From the NCBI GenBank assembly GCA_024760905.1, contig CM045735.1, forward strand, positions 33,257,749 through 33,321,748: a stretch of 64,000 nt of DNA, read 5' to 3'. A program made the position numbers and the translations under genes. Position 1 is the stretch's first letter, and the number at the start of each line of letters is the position of its first letter. A model generated the notes under the pieces. The model saw only the letters and a program-made list of their open reading frames with translations, ran no database searches and was not told the DNA's origin. Below, in pieces: positions 10,028 through 20,800 of the stretch. Origin of the DNA: Plotosus lineatus. Taxonomy: Eukaryota > Chordata > Actinopteri > Siluriformes > Plotosidae.

Positions 10028-10060
10028 AAACCAGAGTCTCTCACAACACAGACCATAACA
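9430..10060. mobile_element. Two facing Ty3/gypsy LTR pieces (inverted repeat)
   Basis: The left arm (9430-9792, plus sense) and right arm (10060-9793, minus sense) share long homology: gctggagaggggcgtggctgtcacac...ttctagcac tracts in both. Both resemble the LTRs of the gypsy element at 17433-22203 (gaccataaca terminus at 10051-10060, GA tract, 'attgctgaatgg', 'acaatcttctagc'). They are more diverged than that element's LTR pair. No internal gypsy coding sequence lies between them. Confidence 0.65.
9974..10021. repeat. (GA)n microsatellite in LTR
   Basis: About 24 GA units inside the minus-sense LTR arm; equivalent GA tracts occur in the gypsy LTRs at 17755 and 22155. Confidence 0.9.
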
Positions 10061-10266
10061 TAGTGTACTGTATTCAATATTTTTTCATTTAATTTGCGGA
10101 CCTATGGTATGAGTTACAGTACTGTTAACTTCTGTTCAAAAGACGATAGAACGGATTAAGACCATTTACATTATTTGTAATGGGCAAAGCGGATTCGGAG
10201 TTCGACCAAATCTGAATTCGACCAGCCGTCGGGAACGAATTATGGTAGAGTACTGAGGTACCACTG

Positions 10267-10910
10267 TATTTCAATTTAAAAAGATGTTAAAATTTTGACG
10301 CAGTGGTATTCTTTGAACAAAATTTATTTTTTACTAGGCCAAAATGTTTTTACTTTCATTTTCTTTCAGATAAGGGAGTGAATGATATTAAAATGCAAGG
10401 TTGTGAATAATGTTTTTCAGCAGTGTCATATGGTCTCACCCTTCACAGTGGCGGCAGGTGATACAAATAGTTAATGCTCGTAGACTTGACTGCAGTGAAC
10501 AACAATAATGTTACATTTTGTAGTCCATTTATTTTTCAGACAAAACATGTAACAGGGCAAAGCAGGATTTTATAGTGGAGCTAACGGCCAAACACATCAT
10601 GGCAGACGATACTTAAGAAACCACTGACTTGATTTTGCCTGGGTTGTCTCCATCCCTTATGTCCATCTGCATCACGATTCTGATTGGCTCTTTGCTCTCT
10701 GGCAGAAACTTGAAATGTGCTGCTACTGTACACATTGTAAGGGGTCACTCAACATTTTCCTAAGCGTACGGGAGGGGTAAGATGTCTGTGTAAGCTTTTT
10801 AATATAAAAATGTCGATCAACAATAATACATGCGCTTGCGAATATTTTTTTTTTTTTTTTTTTTTGCGTGTATGTTTGAAACTCTCAATGCACGATTCGC
10901 CAACCACCTG
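10267..10910. other. AT-rich stretch, no recognised feature
   Basis: I see no coding or repeat signature here apart from a poly-T run at 10846-10865. It lies in the presumed first intron of the las2-like gene. Confidence 0.5.
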
Positions 10911-10915
10911 CGGTG

Positions 10916-12022
10916 TTGCATATCTGCAAAGTCTGCAATGAATACTACCCAACCCGGTATCAGCTGCTGAGACATCAGAAGGCTGCTGATCAAGGGCATA
11001 GGCTGGGGGGTGCACAGAGTGTACGTGCACCCCCCACAGCAAGAGTTGAGTTCTGCTGGACAAGAAATTATGTGTATTCACAATCTTATAAATAAACTTA
11101 ATGACTGTTATTGAACAGAAAGTCGGAGATAAGTTTCGCATGACTAGAGTCAGGAAGTAAACCGGAAGTTAACGTGTAACGGGCACTGCGCATGTGCATG
11201 CCTGAGCTGATTAATCAACAAACAGTAAGCAATAATAGCTGAACACTGTCAATCAAACAAAGTCTGAGTGTGAGAATAAAGCACAGATTGTTAGTACCGC
11301 CTCCGGCTCCTGCACATGTGTTAGAACACAAACATTGACCCACAGAGAATGAATGGCTAAAATAATCATAAGCCATCCAGCCTGGATCTGCAGCCTAATG
11401 CTCAGTACTTTTATAAAATTAATAGTATGTTTTTGTGCTGTAAATATGTATTAATATTTGTTTGTGCCTTGGAATAGATAAATAACTTTAGCTCAATTTG
11501 TAAATGTATTTAGCACATGTACTTGCAGATGTAGTTTGAAATATATTTGAGAATATTTTTGGTTGAACTATAATATTTGCTCTTCTGAGAGTAATAGATG
11601 AATCGTCTTCTCCTGAAAAACTGCGTGATGTTGGCGTGAAATTCCATGTTGTTTGTATCATATGCTGTGACATGCATGCACTATATTTTATGTGGTATTT
11701 GTATCAACTCAGTGACATCACGGTAACTTTGCGTAGGCGGGCACTTAGTAATGGCGGCTTTCGGGTCGATAACTTACACGACAAGCACAGAAAACAAAAC
11801 CGCTGTATGTGCAATTGTTTATTTATGATATAAAATTTAAGCCACGATCGCTTCAATAAACTATACTTAAGCTACCGCCAACTTATTTAGACTGCGTTTC
11901 ATTTCCCCTTTAAGGCTTAGGCTCCGGTCAATCGAGATATGCACCCCACCATGGTCAGACCAGCCTATGCCCTTGCTGATCACAAACTGAAGTGTGGTCG
12001 TCCAAAAGCCAATGACCAATGA
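10916..12022 (+). pseudogene. C2H2 zinc-finger coding end split by a transposon
   Basis: The left part (10916-10990) reads LHICKVCNEYYPTRYQLLRH and continues to AAD; the right part (11981-12022) continues in the same frame to a stop, starting with His. Removing 10991-11980 (element plus one target copy) restores one reading frame with a Cys-x2-Cys-x12-His-x5-His zinc-finger spacing and a short basic tail, GRPKANDQ-stop. The upstream frame is blocked by stops within about 60 bases, so only the last coding piece of something is seen. It may be an exon end or an old retrocopy; no parent gene is recognised. Confidence 0.45.
10991..11975. mobile_element. TIR element with 5-bp target duplication
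   Basis: Inverted termini CAAGGGCATAGGCTGG (from 10991) and CCAGCCTATGCCCTTG (to 11975) are perfect over 16 bases, flanked by CTGAT on both sides (10986-10990, 11976-11980). Length 985 bases; no transposase is recognisable. The termini resemble fish hAT-like non-autonomous elements, but a duplication of 5 rather than 8 bases leaves the superfamily open. Confidence 0.75.
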
Positions 12023-12655
12023 AAAATGCAGACATTTTGAATTATATTTTAATATAAATTAATATTATTAAATACAATGTCATTTTTATTATTAAAACCA
12101 AATGTCATAATATTAATATTCAAGCAGGTGTCATTAAAAAGAATTCTTAAAAGTATAATTTTTTCTTGATTTCATTATTAATTGACTGGTGTATAAAAGA
12201 TGTATTGATCAAGGAAATACATTGATTTGTTTTATAAAAGAGGTTTGACCATTGTTTTGTTTAATATCTTATTTAAAAATCCTGCCAAGAGATCATCAAC
12301 ATTTATTTGTATGCTTTCGGAGGGGGGGGGGGTCAAAAAAAGCGCACACTTGGGAAAATGTTGAACCGCCCCAATGTAAAATTAAGGGTTTTTATGGCAT
12401 CCAAATTACAACAAATAAATTGTTTTATAGTGTTTTCCGCAATGTTTTTACTAAATTGCCCTAAAAAAAAACATGGCTGAAACTTTTCAAAGAGCAACAC
12501 AATAATAAATTATTTATGAATGCATAAGAAACAGCTTTCAAAAATGTCCTTATTTTATCTTCTTTGTTATTATACTATTGATTTGATCTCATGGATTAGG
12601 TCATCTGTTGTCAAGTTACTGATATTTCTTAGATTTTATCAATTGCATCTTTTGA
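12023..12655. other. AT-rich stretch, no recognised feature
   Basis: No convincing coding potential or repeat boundary; one G run at about 12320-12332. Confidence 0.5.
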
Positions 12656-12657
12656 CA

Positions 12658-12975
12658 GGTGTCATGGTGGCATAGTTGCTAGTGTGTCCACCTCACAGCA
12701 GGAAGATCCTGGGTTTAACTCCCCACAATCCTAAAAGTATGAAGTGGTTTGGCATATGAAGGGATGGATTATTTACTTCAATACAAATTCCTGCAGACAT
12801 GGGACAGTCATCCAAGACATATTCCACAGCAACGTGAGAGTGTGTTCTGTGTGCATGTGTGTGTGTGTGTGTATTGGCCTTGTGATGGGCTGATGGACTG
12901 TCCTGCCTTTGCTCACAATCAACTGAAGTAGGCCTTAGTAGGATGAAGTGGGCTGACAAATGAATAAATGAATTC
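12658..12975 (+). repeat. tRNA-derived SINE, family A
   Basis: Head ggtgtcatggtggcatagttgctag and B box gggtttaactcccc, a body carrying ttggccttgtgatgggctgatgg, and a 3' end ggatgaagtgggctgacaaatgaataaatgaat. Confidence 0.75.
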
Positions 12976-13345
12976 ATATTTTGTAAGGTTTTATACTTTA
13001 GTTATAGTAACTTTTATTTAACTTGATATCATTGAAGTGCTAGTTATGTGTGTATCACTATAAAGTTAACTATGTAAACAATTTGCATAACGTTGAATTT
13101 ATTTAAAGCACAAAATGAATTATTTTGAAGTATATCATATATAGTCTATAGTTCACACATTAGTTGTTAAAAGTACTTTCACCACTCAGTTCATTCAATT
13201 AAGAATCCAGCACCTTAAATATGATTGCTTTGCTATGTGGTTGTTAAGCTAACGGCTTTCACACTAACAATAATAAGGCCCTAATTACTGCGTTATTACA
13301 CACATTGACTATAACATTATTATAATTATTTTGGAAAAAGCTTAC

Positions 13346-13480
13346 CACGAGTCTAGTATCAGGAATGACAAAGTTTATCTGTGAATGAAACAACCTAATG
13401 TCAAAGGTTTGTAGGATTACAGTCGCACTGTTTCTTCAACTGCTAAAAATCGAACAGCTGAGTTTAGCGCGCTTTAACGC
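13346..13480 (-). other. las2: Probable untranslated first exon of the las2-like gene
   Basis: A strong donor reading CTCGTG|GTAAGC on the minus strand ends an exon at 13346, immediately inside a CpG-containing promoter-like patch (13460-13510). The matching acceptor would be TCTGATTGTTACAG ending at 8771. This is inference from splice and promoter signals only; the transcription start is not located precisely. Confidence 0.4.
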
Positions 13481-13508
13481 GCATGCGTAGGCCCTTAGGT
13501 CACGTGAC
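13478..13508. promoter_or_regulatory. NRF1-like site plus palindromic E-box (CLEAR-type)
   Basis: CGCGCATGCGT at 13478-13488 fits the NRF1 palindrome, and GTCACGTGAC at 13499-13508 is a perfect ten-base palindrome identical to the core bound by TFEB/USF-type bHLH factors. Both sit just upstream of the proposed first exon of the las2-like gene, consistent with a CpG-type promoter. Confidence 0.55.
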
Positions 13509-13606
13509 AATCAGTAAACGACTCATTGAAGAGAGAATCGAGAAATAAAGTATATCGCCTCTCTTTAGTGCTTTTAGTGAACCCACATGCGGTAAATCTG
13601 TCTGTC

Positions 13607-13935
13607 TGTCTTCCTTTCGGCTTTTTCCCTTTTACTCAGGAGTCGCCACAGCGAATCATCTGATTCGCACGTTTTTTGATTTGGCAGAGGTTTTTACGTC
13701 GGATGCCCTTCCTGTCACAACCCTTTTAGCAAGGGACAGAAACACGCTGACGACTTTGCAGCTACTCTTTACGAAAGTCAGCAATGGTTCTTTTACATGC
13801 CTCTCACCATAGACAGTGAGAGACATGGCCCGCCTTTGATAACCCAGTTAGCCGCACTGGGAGGGACAGTGACAACCTTGTGGAGAGTGGGACTTGAACC
13901 CCCAACGTTTGGATCAGCGATCCAGCGCCCTATAT
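13607..13935 (-). repeat. Composite tRNA/RTE SINE (SINE-R), copy 2
   Basis: Same body and 3' tail as copy 1, but the tRNA head stops at gggcgctggatcg and runs into an ATT microsatellite, so the first bases with the A box are lost. Confidence 0.85.
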
Positions 13936-13938
13936 TTC

Positions 13939-13940
<2 letters not shown>

Positions 13941-13981
<41 letters not shown>
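13941..13981. repeat. (ATT)n microsatellite
   Basis: About 13 ATT units adjoining the truncated SINE head. Confidence 0.95.
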
Positions 13982-13982
<1 letters not shown>

Positions 13983-13989
13983 GACACTT

Positions 13990-14590
13990 GATAAACATCA
14001 TTATAACGTTTTTGAGTTCATAAGTTAGGCGAATTTCGGCATTATTTAGTGAGTCGGATCATTTGGATTAGTTCACCAAAAAGAGCCGATTCTTTCATCC
14101 GTCCGGTTCTTTTCCCTTCTTAAACGAAAACAACGTTTGGGGATATTTCAATGCTTCCTACAGTCGTAAATATACAACCTTATAAGTTTTAACATCATAC
14201 AATATTAAATGAATAACGCTACTGTACATCACGGTCATAGAAGTCTGATCCTGGGCTCTCACTGACAACCCAGTCTAGTAGTCAAACCATCTGGGAAGGG
14301 GGGGAGCTGTTGCTCCTATTTGTGACACCATCACCTAATTAAACTACACCCAATGACGTGAAAGAAACACGTCATTGACTACACCTGAGAAATCCGACCC
14401 GCAGAACTTACGAAATGCCTCGCAGCAACAGTGCACGTGACACACACCCTCCCGCGCGCTTTCGAATCAAGGAGTTCCTTTCTGACGCACAGTGTTTGGA
14501 TCATCACCATGTGACATCAATGTTCACAATTTTACAAACGGGGCATTATTTGAAACAAAACAAAGAGGGTACAGCTAACTTCTTACCTCT
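13990..14590. other. No recognised feature
   Basis: Single-copy-looking sequence with no open frame that I can relate to a family. It precedes the PSD-like pseudogene. Confidence 0.4.
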
Positions 14591-14603
14591 CTGATGTACA
14601 GGG

Positions 14604-15899
14604 AGCATGGATGAAAAGTACCTGCTATCAGAGCTCAAGAGCTCTCGAAAAAACCCTCACAATGATGAACAAGTAGAAGCAGACCCGGCATCAAAAAAGA
14701 CAGAAGTTATGGATGTCGCAACGAAGTAGGAAGATGCTCTGAGCAACGTATCAAAACAAAAAATTGGTGGAGACGAACCAGAAGAGCATCCCTGATACAG
14801 CTGGGGACTTGGAAGAGTCTTCTATGAACATGGATAACTACAGTATGTGACAGTGCAATCCTTTGTTAATCAGCTCTACAATCAGAGGTCAAAATGATCC
14901 GAAATTGTACAGCAGCTGAGTAAAAATCGGAGATTGCCGGAGTCAATGCTGATAGAGTATGTGAAATATTTTAATTTCAGATCTCTTTCTCTAGTCACTG
15001 CTCTCCAACAGTTGCTGATAGTGTTTTGGCCTGACGATGAATGTAAGCTTCAGGATCTGCCGATTGAGCACTTTGCTTCTCAGTACATTTGGTGAACTTT
15101 TCAAACGGAATGCAGTAAAATCAGCATGTGTCTCCTGACATGGGCCATGATCATGCTGAATGCTGATCTTAACAGCAATCACAAAGAGAAGAAAGTGACT
15201 TTCAAAAAATTCAGCACAAACCAGGACATATCAGTATAATTTGATGACCTTGAAGAACATCTACAACTTGATCGAAGAGAGGCTGCTTGAAATGCTCCGA
15301 ATAAAAAGTCAAGCTGGAGCCATGAACCCAACATTTAGGTCGAACAACAACCCAATGACCACAGTCCACAAAACTGGACATCTCATTTTCACAAGAATTA
15401 AGGACAAGAATGGGAGAAAAAGACAGGATGGACCTGAGACCTATTTACCGCGGTTCTAAAAGAAATAGCCCTGTATTTACAAAAAAAAAAAAGGACATTC
15501 GGCATGTGCAAGACACCCAGCAAGTATGCCATTGAACTGCATCATGCCATGGTATACCCTATAAATCACAAAAAGCCACCCATGGGCTGTCTCCAGACAA
15601 AAGACTCTAGACTCTTCCACTTCCAGGCCAAGAGCAAAGTCGAGCGGTCATCATGGGTGACCATCATTAACTTGGTCACCACCCGTTACTCTGCTCCACC
15701 ATCCACATCTGATTCAAACAACTCGAGAAAACCTTGCCCACAGGGCCTTCCATCATTCTTCTTCGCTTTGTCTCTGGAGCAACAGCTTGAGTACCAAAAG
15801 GACGAGTTACCAAAGATTTCAGAACATGTGGCTTACTATACAACGTTGCCTCACTGGGACAGAGCAGTTTATCTCATGAAGCAGGATTTGAAATGCTAA
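14604..15899 (+). pseudogene. PSD/EFA6-family processed pseudogene (Sec7-PH)
   Basis: Fragments in all three frames line up in order with a PSD (EFA6) Arf6 exchange factor: ESMLIEYVKYFNF and a following helix (Sec7 helix region), LTWAMIMLNADLNSNHKEK (the hydrophobic groove 'allLNtDLh' motif), then AVLKEIALYLQ of the PH domain, the ELHHAMVYPINH segment, SRLFHFQAKSKVERSSWVTI (C-terminal PH helix), SAPPSTSDSN, and EEQLxxx-like SLEQQLEYQKDELPKISEH. The regions that are separate exons in known genes run on without introns. There are at least five in-frame stops and several frameshifts. The parent paralogue is not identified, and no poly-A tail is obvious. Confidence 0.7.
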
Positions 15900-16257
15900 G
15901 CAATGTATGTGTTAGAGAAGCCTGTTTGAAAAGATCATGCCGTAAAGGAACACTAAACAGCATAGAAACAGTTGGCTTCATTGTTTACAAATATAAAATA
16001 TATTGATTTATACACTGAATACAAGTTGTCCTTTCCATAAGGTGCAAATTGTTTCTCAATATTCTGTTATGCATAGAAGGCTTTCAGAGTCCAACAGTAA
16101 CAGCCAATCAATATCAACTCAACATTGCGCAGACACGAAGCAACCATCCTAAATTAAGTCAGTGGGATAGTTCTATACAACGATGTGTAGATACAGAATG
16201 GACAATGGACAATCATCCAAGCCAGATTCAACTATGATTAATGAGTTAGTTTTTGGC

Positions 16258-16411
16258 CAGCATGGAGGCACATGGTTAACAAGTCCACCTCACAGCAAGA
16301 GTTTGAGTCCTTGATTCAGCTGCAGCTGTATGGCGTTTGCATGTTCTCCCCATGCTTGTGTAGGTTTCCCCCGGGTATATGCATATTAGGCTAATTAGTT
16401 GTTCTGAGCCC
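16258..16411 (+). repeat. tRNA-derived SINE, family A, 3'-truncated
   Basis: Head atggttaacaagtccacctcacagcaagag, body tggcgtttgcatgttctccccatgcttgtgtagg, then aggctaattagttgttct, where the LINE 5' end begins. Confidence 0.7.
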
Positions 16412-17432
16412 CTCCTTGAATCGCCACCTTATTGTGGTGGAGAGGTTTGTGTGATCCTAGGAGCTATGTTGTCGGGGGCATAATGCCCCTGGTAGGGACA
16501 CCCAAGGCAAACAGGTCCTGATTGAAGGTCCAGACGAAGTGCAGTTCAGAAGACCTCTATGCTAAATGAAAAGAGAAGGAGACAGTTTCCCTTCCCCGGA
16601 TGCGAATCACCAGGGTCCCTTCCTGGAGCCAGGCCTGGGGGAGGGGCTCGAAGGTGAGTGCCTGGTGGTCGGGCTGCTGCCCATGGAGCCCGGCCAGGCC
16701 CAGTCTGAAAAGGAGACATGGGTCCGCCCTCCCATGGACCCACTACCTGTGGGAGGGACTATAGGGGCAGTGCTGTAATGGTGGGTACACGCTGTTACAC
16801 GCCGTGTACCCTCTTGTTTTAGTGGCTGAGTTGCGTGTACTGACTTAATTTGGTCTACTTTATAGTTGATCAACGTAAATTTCCACGACTGTGTAAATAA
16901 AAAGCGGAGATGAAGTGCTAAATAGTTTTAAAGCCAAAGGTTATTTTCGTATCTCTAGTCATAAACATGATTCCATAAACACCACGAATCAGTCTTATAG
17001 TATTATACCTCTGATTACATACTGCTAGCTGAGCTCAAGATTTGTGTCCCATGAACTTTCATTCGTTTCTTTGAAAAGTACCGCTAATAGTAATTATAAT
17101 GACAGTTCTTTCACATGCTTTCTTTTCTTTATTATTTCACGTTAGTGTATATTTATATACAAGCTTTCTATGGGCCTAATTGCTATCATGCATAAAACAA
17201 AGAAAGCCAAATTATCTCCCCCACAGGGGACACAATCACTAGTCATGCACAGGTTTACTCGTGTATAGAGTGCAGAAAGCTTGCAAGCCGAGTCCAACAA
17301 AGTGCCCGGTAAGTAAGACAAGCAAGCCTGTGTTTATATTTGGTTCACATGGTCGTTTCTATTTTTACAATGAAAATATCTATCTTAAAAGATTTTATGC
17401 CTATCCATCTTGAACAAGTATTTTCTTGTATA

Positions 17433-17750
17433 CGTTACATCTGGAGTATATGCTTCGGACCCAAAGATGCAGGAGACCATGTACGTAGATTCAACGATTT
17501 TATTTTAGCAATGGGAAAACCAAAATCACTGTAAATAATTATTCAAGGGAAGCTGGTCGAACACGAAGCAGGATACCAGGAGTCAGAGAGATCGCAGAGA
17601 AAACTCACAAGGAAGGACAATCTTCTAATGTCTGAGGGGGGAGTGCCGCTCCTATTTATAGCTCGCTGATTGCTGAGTGGAACCAGATGCGCTCTCAAGA
17701 CCTCGCCTGCAGGTAACAGCCACGCCCCTCACCAGCGCCTGCAATGAATG

Positions 17751-17793
<43 letters not shown>

Positions 17794-17824
17794 TTAATGC
17801 CACCAGTCAGCACAGACCATAACA
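17433..17824 (-). repeat. Gypsy 3' LTR
   Basis: Begins (minus sense) TGTTATGGTCTGTG and contains TATAAATAG (TATA-like) and an AATAAAAT signal; the outermost bases at 17433 have mutated from tg to cg. It differs from the other LTR by scattered substitutions and by GA-tract length, so the insertion is not recent. Confidence 0.9.
17755..17788. repeat. (GA)n microsatellite in LTR
   Basis: About 17 GA units; the 5' LTR has a shorter tract at 22155-22173. Confidence 0.9.
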
Positions 17825-17825
17825 G

Positions 17826-20800
17826 TGCCCCCCCCCCCAACCTCGACCCCGTCTGCGTACATCAAGGATGCGATTGACTGTGTACCCGGGGTGTCCATCA
17901 ATCAGCCGGGGAGGAGGGGATGGGGGGGTCGGTGGGAGGTGGAGGGGACTTTCCACCATGGGCTTGATAAGGGATATATGGAATACTGTGTGTACTTTGA
18001 GTGAGGATGGGAGCTTGAGTCGGATGGCGCAGGGGTTTATAATTTCTTCTACCACATAGGGCCCAATGAACCTGGGAGACAATTTTTTTGAGTCAACTTG
18101 CAGGGGCAGGTCCTGGGAGGAGAGCCAATCTTGTTGCCCGAAAGTGTAGGGAAGTGCCAGGGTCCGATGACGATCGGCGCTTCTTCGGTTTCGGGCCACT
18201 GTTCGTTCTAGGGCGACACATGCTTCTCTCCAGACCCGGCGTGCTCTGTGAACTGCGCCTGGATGGACGGAACTACCACTTCGACCTCCTGCCTGGGAAA
18301 CAGGGGAGGCTGGAACCTGTTGATCACCATAAAGGGGGACATCCCGGTTGCGGCGCAGACCAGAGAGTTGTATACATATTCGATCCATGGGAGGTGTGTG
18401 GTCCAGGAGGCTGGGAGACGGGAGGCGACTCAACGCAGGGAGGATCCAAGGCTTTGATTAGTTCGCTCTGCCTGCCCGTTAGACTGAGGATGGTAGCCGG
18501 TGGTCAAGATACAGGAGGCTCCCAAGGTGTCGCAGAACGCCTTCCAAATTCTAGATGCAAACTGGGGATCCCGGTCCAAAACGATGTCCTTGGGGATGCC
18601 ATGGAGGCGAAAAACATGTTGGACCAGGAGACCAGCTGTCTCCATCGCCGAGGGGAGTTTGGGTAGGGCGACTAAGTGAACCGCCTTGGAGAACCGGTTC
18701 ACTATCGTTAGGATGACTGTGAGGCCCTCGGACGGGGGTAACCCCGTAATAAAGTCCACCGCAGTGTGCGACCAGGGATGATGAGGAACGGGTAACAGTT
18801 GGAGGAGACCCGTGAGTGCACAATGGGAGGGCTTGCTTCGGGCACAGGGGGCACAAGCTCCCACAAACTCCCTGGTGTCGGGTGATATTGTTGGCCACCA
18901 GAAGCATTGTTGGAGTAGGAGGAGAGTTCGGTGGGCTCCGGGGTGGCAGGCTAATTTTGATGAGTGAGCCCATTGGAGCACTGGGGTTATGGCCGGTGGG
19001 GGAACGTATAGTCGACCTTGGGGGCACCCGACGGGCTCCGGTTCCCCCTGATGGGCGTCCTGAACTAGCCGTTCGACCTCCCATTGATCGGCTCCAAGTA
19101 TACAAGAGGCGGGCAAGATGGTCTCCATGGTGGTGTCTTCCCCTGAGGAGAACTGCCTGGAGAGAGTGTCTGGTTTCATATTCCAGGAGCCGGGTCAGTA
19201 CGTTACGGTGAAGTTGAATCTTCCTAGGTAGAGTGACCATCGTGCCTGACAGGAGTTCAACCTCTTGGCCGTACGGAGGTAAGATAAATTTTTATGGTTG
19301 GTCCAGAGCATAAAAGGGTGGGCTGCCCCTTCCAGCCAGTGCCGCCACTCCTGGAGCGCCAAGACCACTGCCAGCAGCTCATGGTTCCCAAAATCATAGT
19401 TCTGTTCTGCCGGGGACAAGCGACGGGAGAAGAAGGCACATGGGTGTAGCTTCTGGTCTGTGGGAGACCGTTGGGAGAGGACCGCCCCCACCCCGGAGTC
19501 TGAGGCATCGACTTCCACCACGAATTGCAGCGAGGGGTCCGGGTGGATCAGTACCGGCGCATTGACAAATTTTGCCTTCAGTCTGTCAAATACCTGGGCA
19601 TTTGGCTACCACTGGAACGGTGTTTTGGGTGATGTCAGTTGTGTGAGTGGGCTGCTAGGCGGCTGTAGTCTCGCACAAACCGGCGATAGAAGTTTGCAAA
19701 CCCCAGGAATCTCTGCAGCTGTTTCCGCATCCCCGGATTTGGCCACTCTGCCACTTCCTTCACCTTTGCCGGATCGAGTCTTATCTGACCCTTCTCCACG
19801 ATGAACTCTAGATAAGAGACTGAGGAGACATGAAGCTCGCATTTCTCCGCTTTGATGAATAATCTGTTCTCTAGGAGCCTCTTTAACGCCATTCTCACGT
19901 AACCAAGATGCTCATCATGGTCTTTAGAGAAAATCAGGATGTCGTCCCTAAGCACATCGTTAACCAGGGCTTGGAAAACCGCTGGGGCATTGGTTAGATC
20001 GAATGGCGTGACCAAATATTCGAAGTGCCCCAGGGGCGTGTTGAAGGCCATCTTCCACTCGTCCCCCTCCCGAATCCGGACTAAGTAGTAGGCATTTCTC
20101 AGGTCCAGCTTAGAAAAGACGGTTGCATCGTGGAGAGGAGTGAAGGCCGAATCTATTAGAGGGAGAGGGTACTTGGTCTTTATAGTGATATGGTTCAGAC
20201 CCATGTAATTAATGCAAGAGTTCAAGGTTTTGTCTTTATTTTTCTACGAAGAAGAACCCAGCGCCTACCGGGGATGATGAGGGCCGAATGAGATCTGCAG
20301 TAAGCAGCTCATTTATATATACCTCCATGGCGTCGTTCTCTGGCTTTGAGAGGTTTTACAGTCACTGAGAAGGGAGCGTGGAACCTGGGAGTAGGTTGAT
20401 GGCGCAGTCGTACGGTTGATGTAGTGAGCGAGCCCGGTCCTTGCTGAAGACCTCTTTCAGATCATGGTATTCTTTCGGCACGCCGGCTAAGTCCAGATCC
20501 TCCAGGTCGACCAGGGTTTGTGAAGCTTGGGAGGGTACAGCTGCCAGTAAGCAGTGTTGTAGACAGTTGTCGCTCCAGCTGCGTATGGTATGCGTATGCA
20601 CCAGTCGATGTGGGGATTGTGCGTCTGCAGCCATTGCCACCCCAGCACCAGGGGAGACAGAGGGGCGGCGAGAACAAACAGTTCCAAATACTCGTGGTGG
20701 TTCCTGGACAGACTGAGCTTAACCGGTTTCGTCTTGTGCGTGATGCGAGCTATGAGTTGGCCATCAATGGCCATTACCTCCTTTGGGGTTTTGAGTTCAT

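Larger units (their letters stand above)
8844..10266 (+). mobile_element. Tigger-like DNA transposon with nested LTR pieces
   Basis: Inverted termini CAGTGGTACCTCCGTACTCGAAC (from 8844) and the near complement gagtactgaggtaccactg (ending 10266), each next to TA. Inner sequence includes repeated 'attcgacca' motifs at both ends. A transposase C-terminal remnant is at 9094-9273. The middle (about 9430-10060) is foreign LTR sequence. Confidence 0.85.

Noticed and set aside
17868..18666. Plus-strand open frames of 192 and 131 codons across 18-19.2 kb
   Set aside because: They are antisense shadows of the gypsy integrase and chromodomain region, which is GC-rich and so lacks stops.
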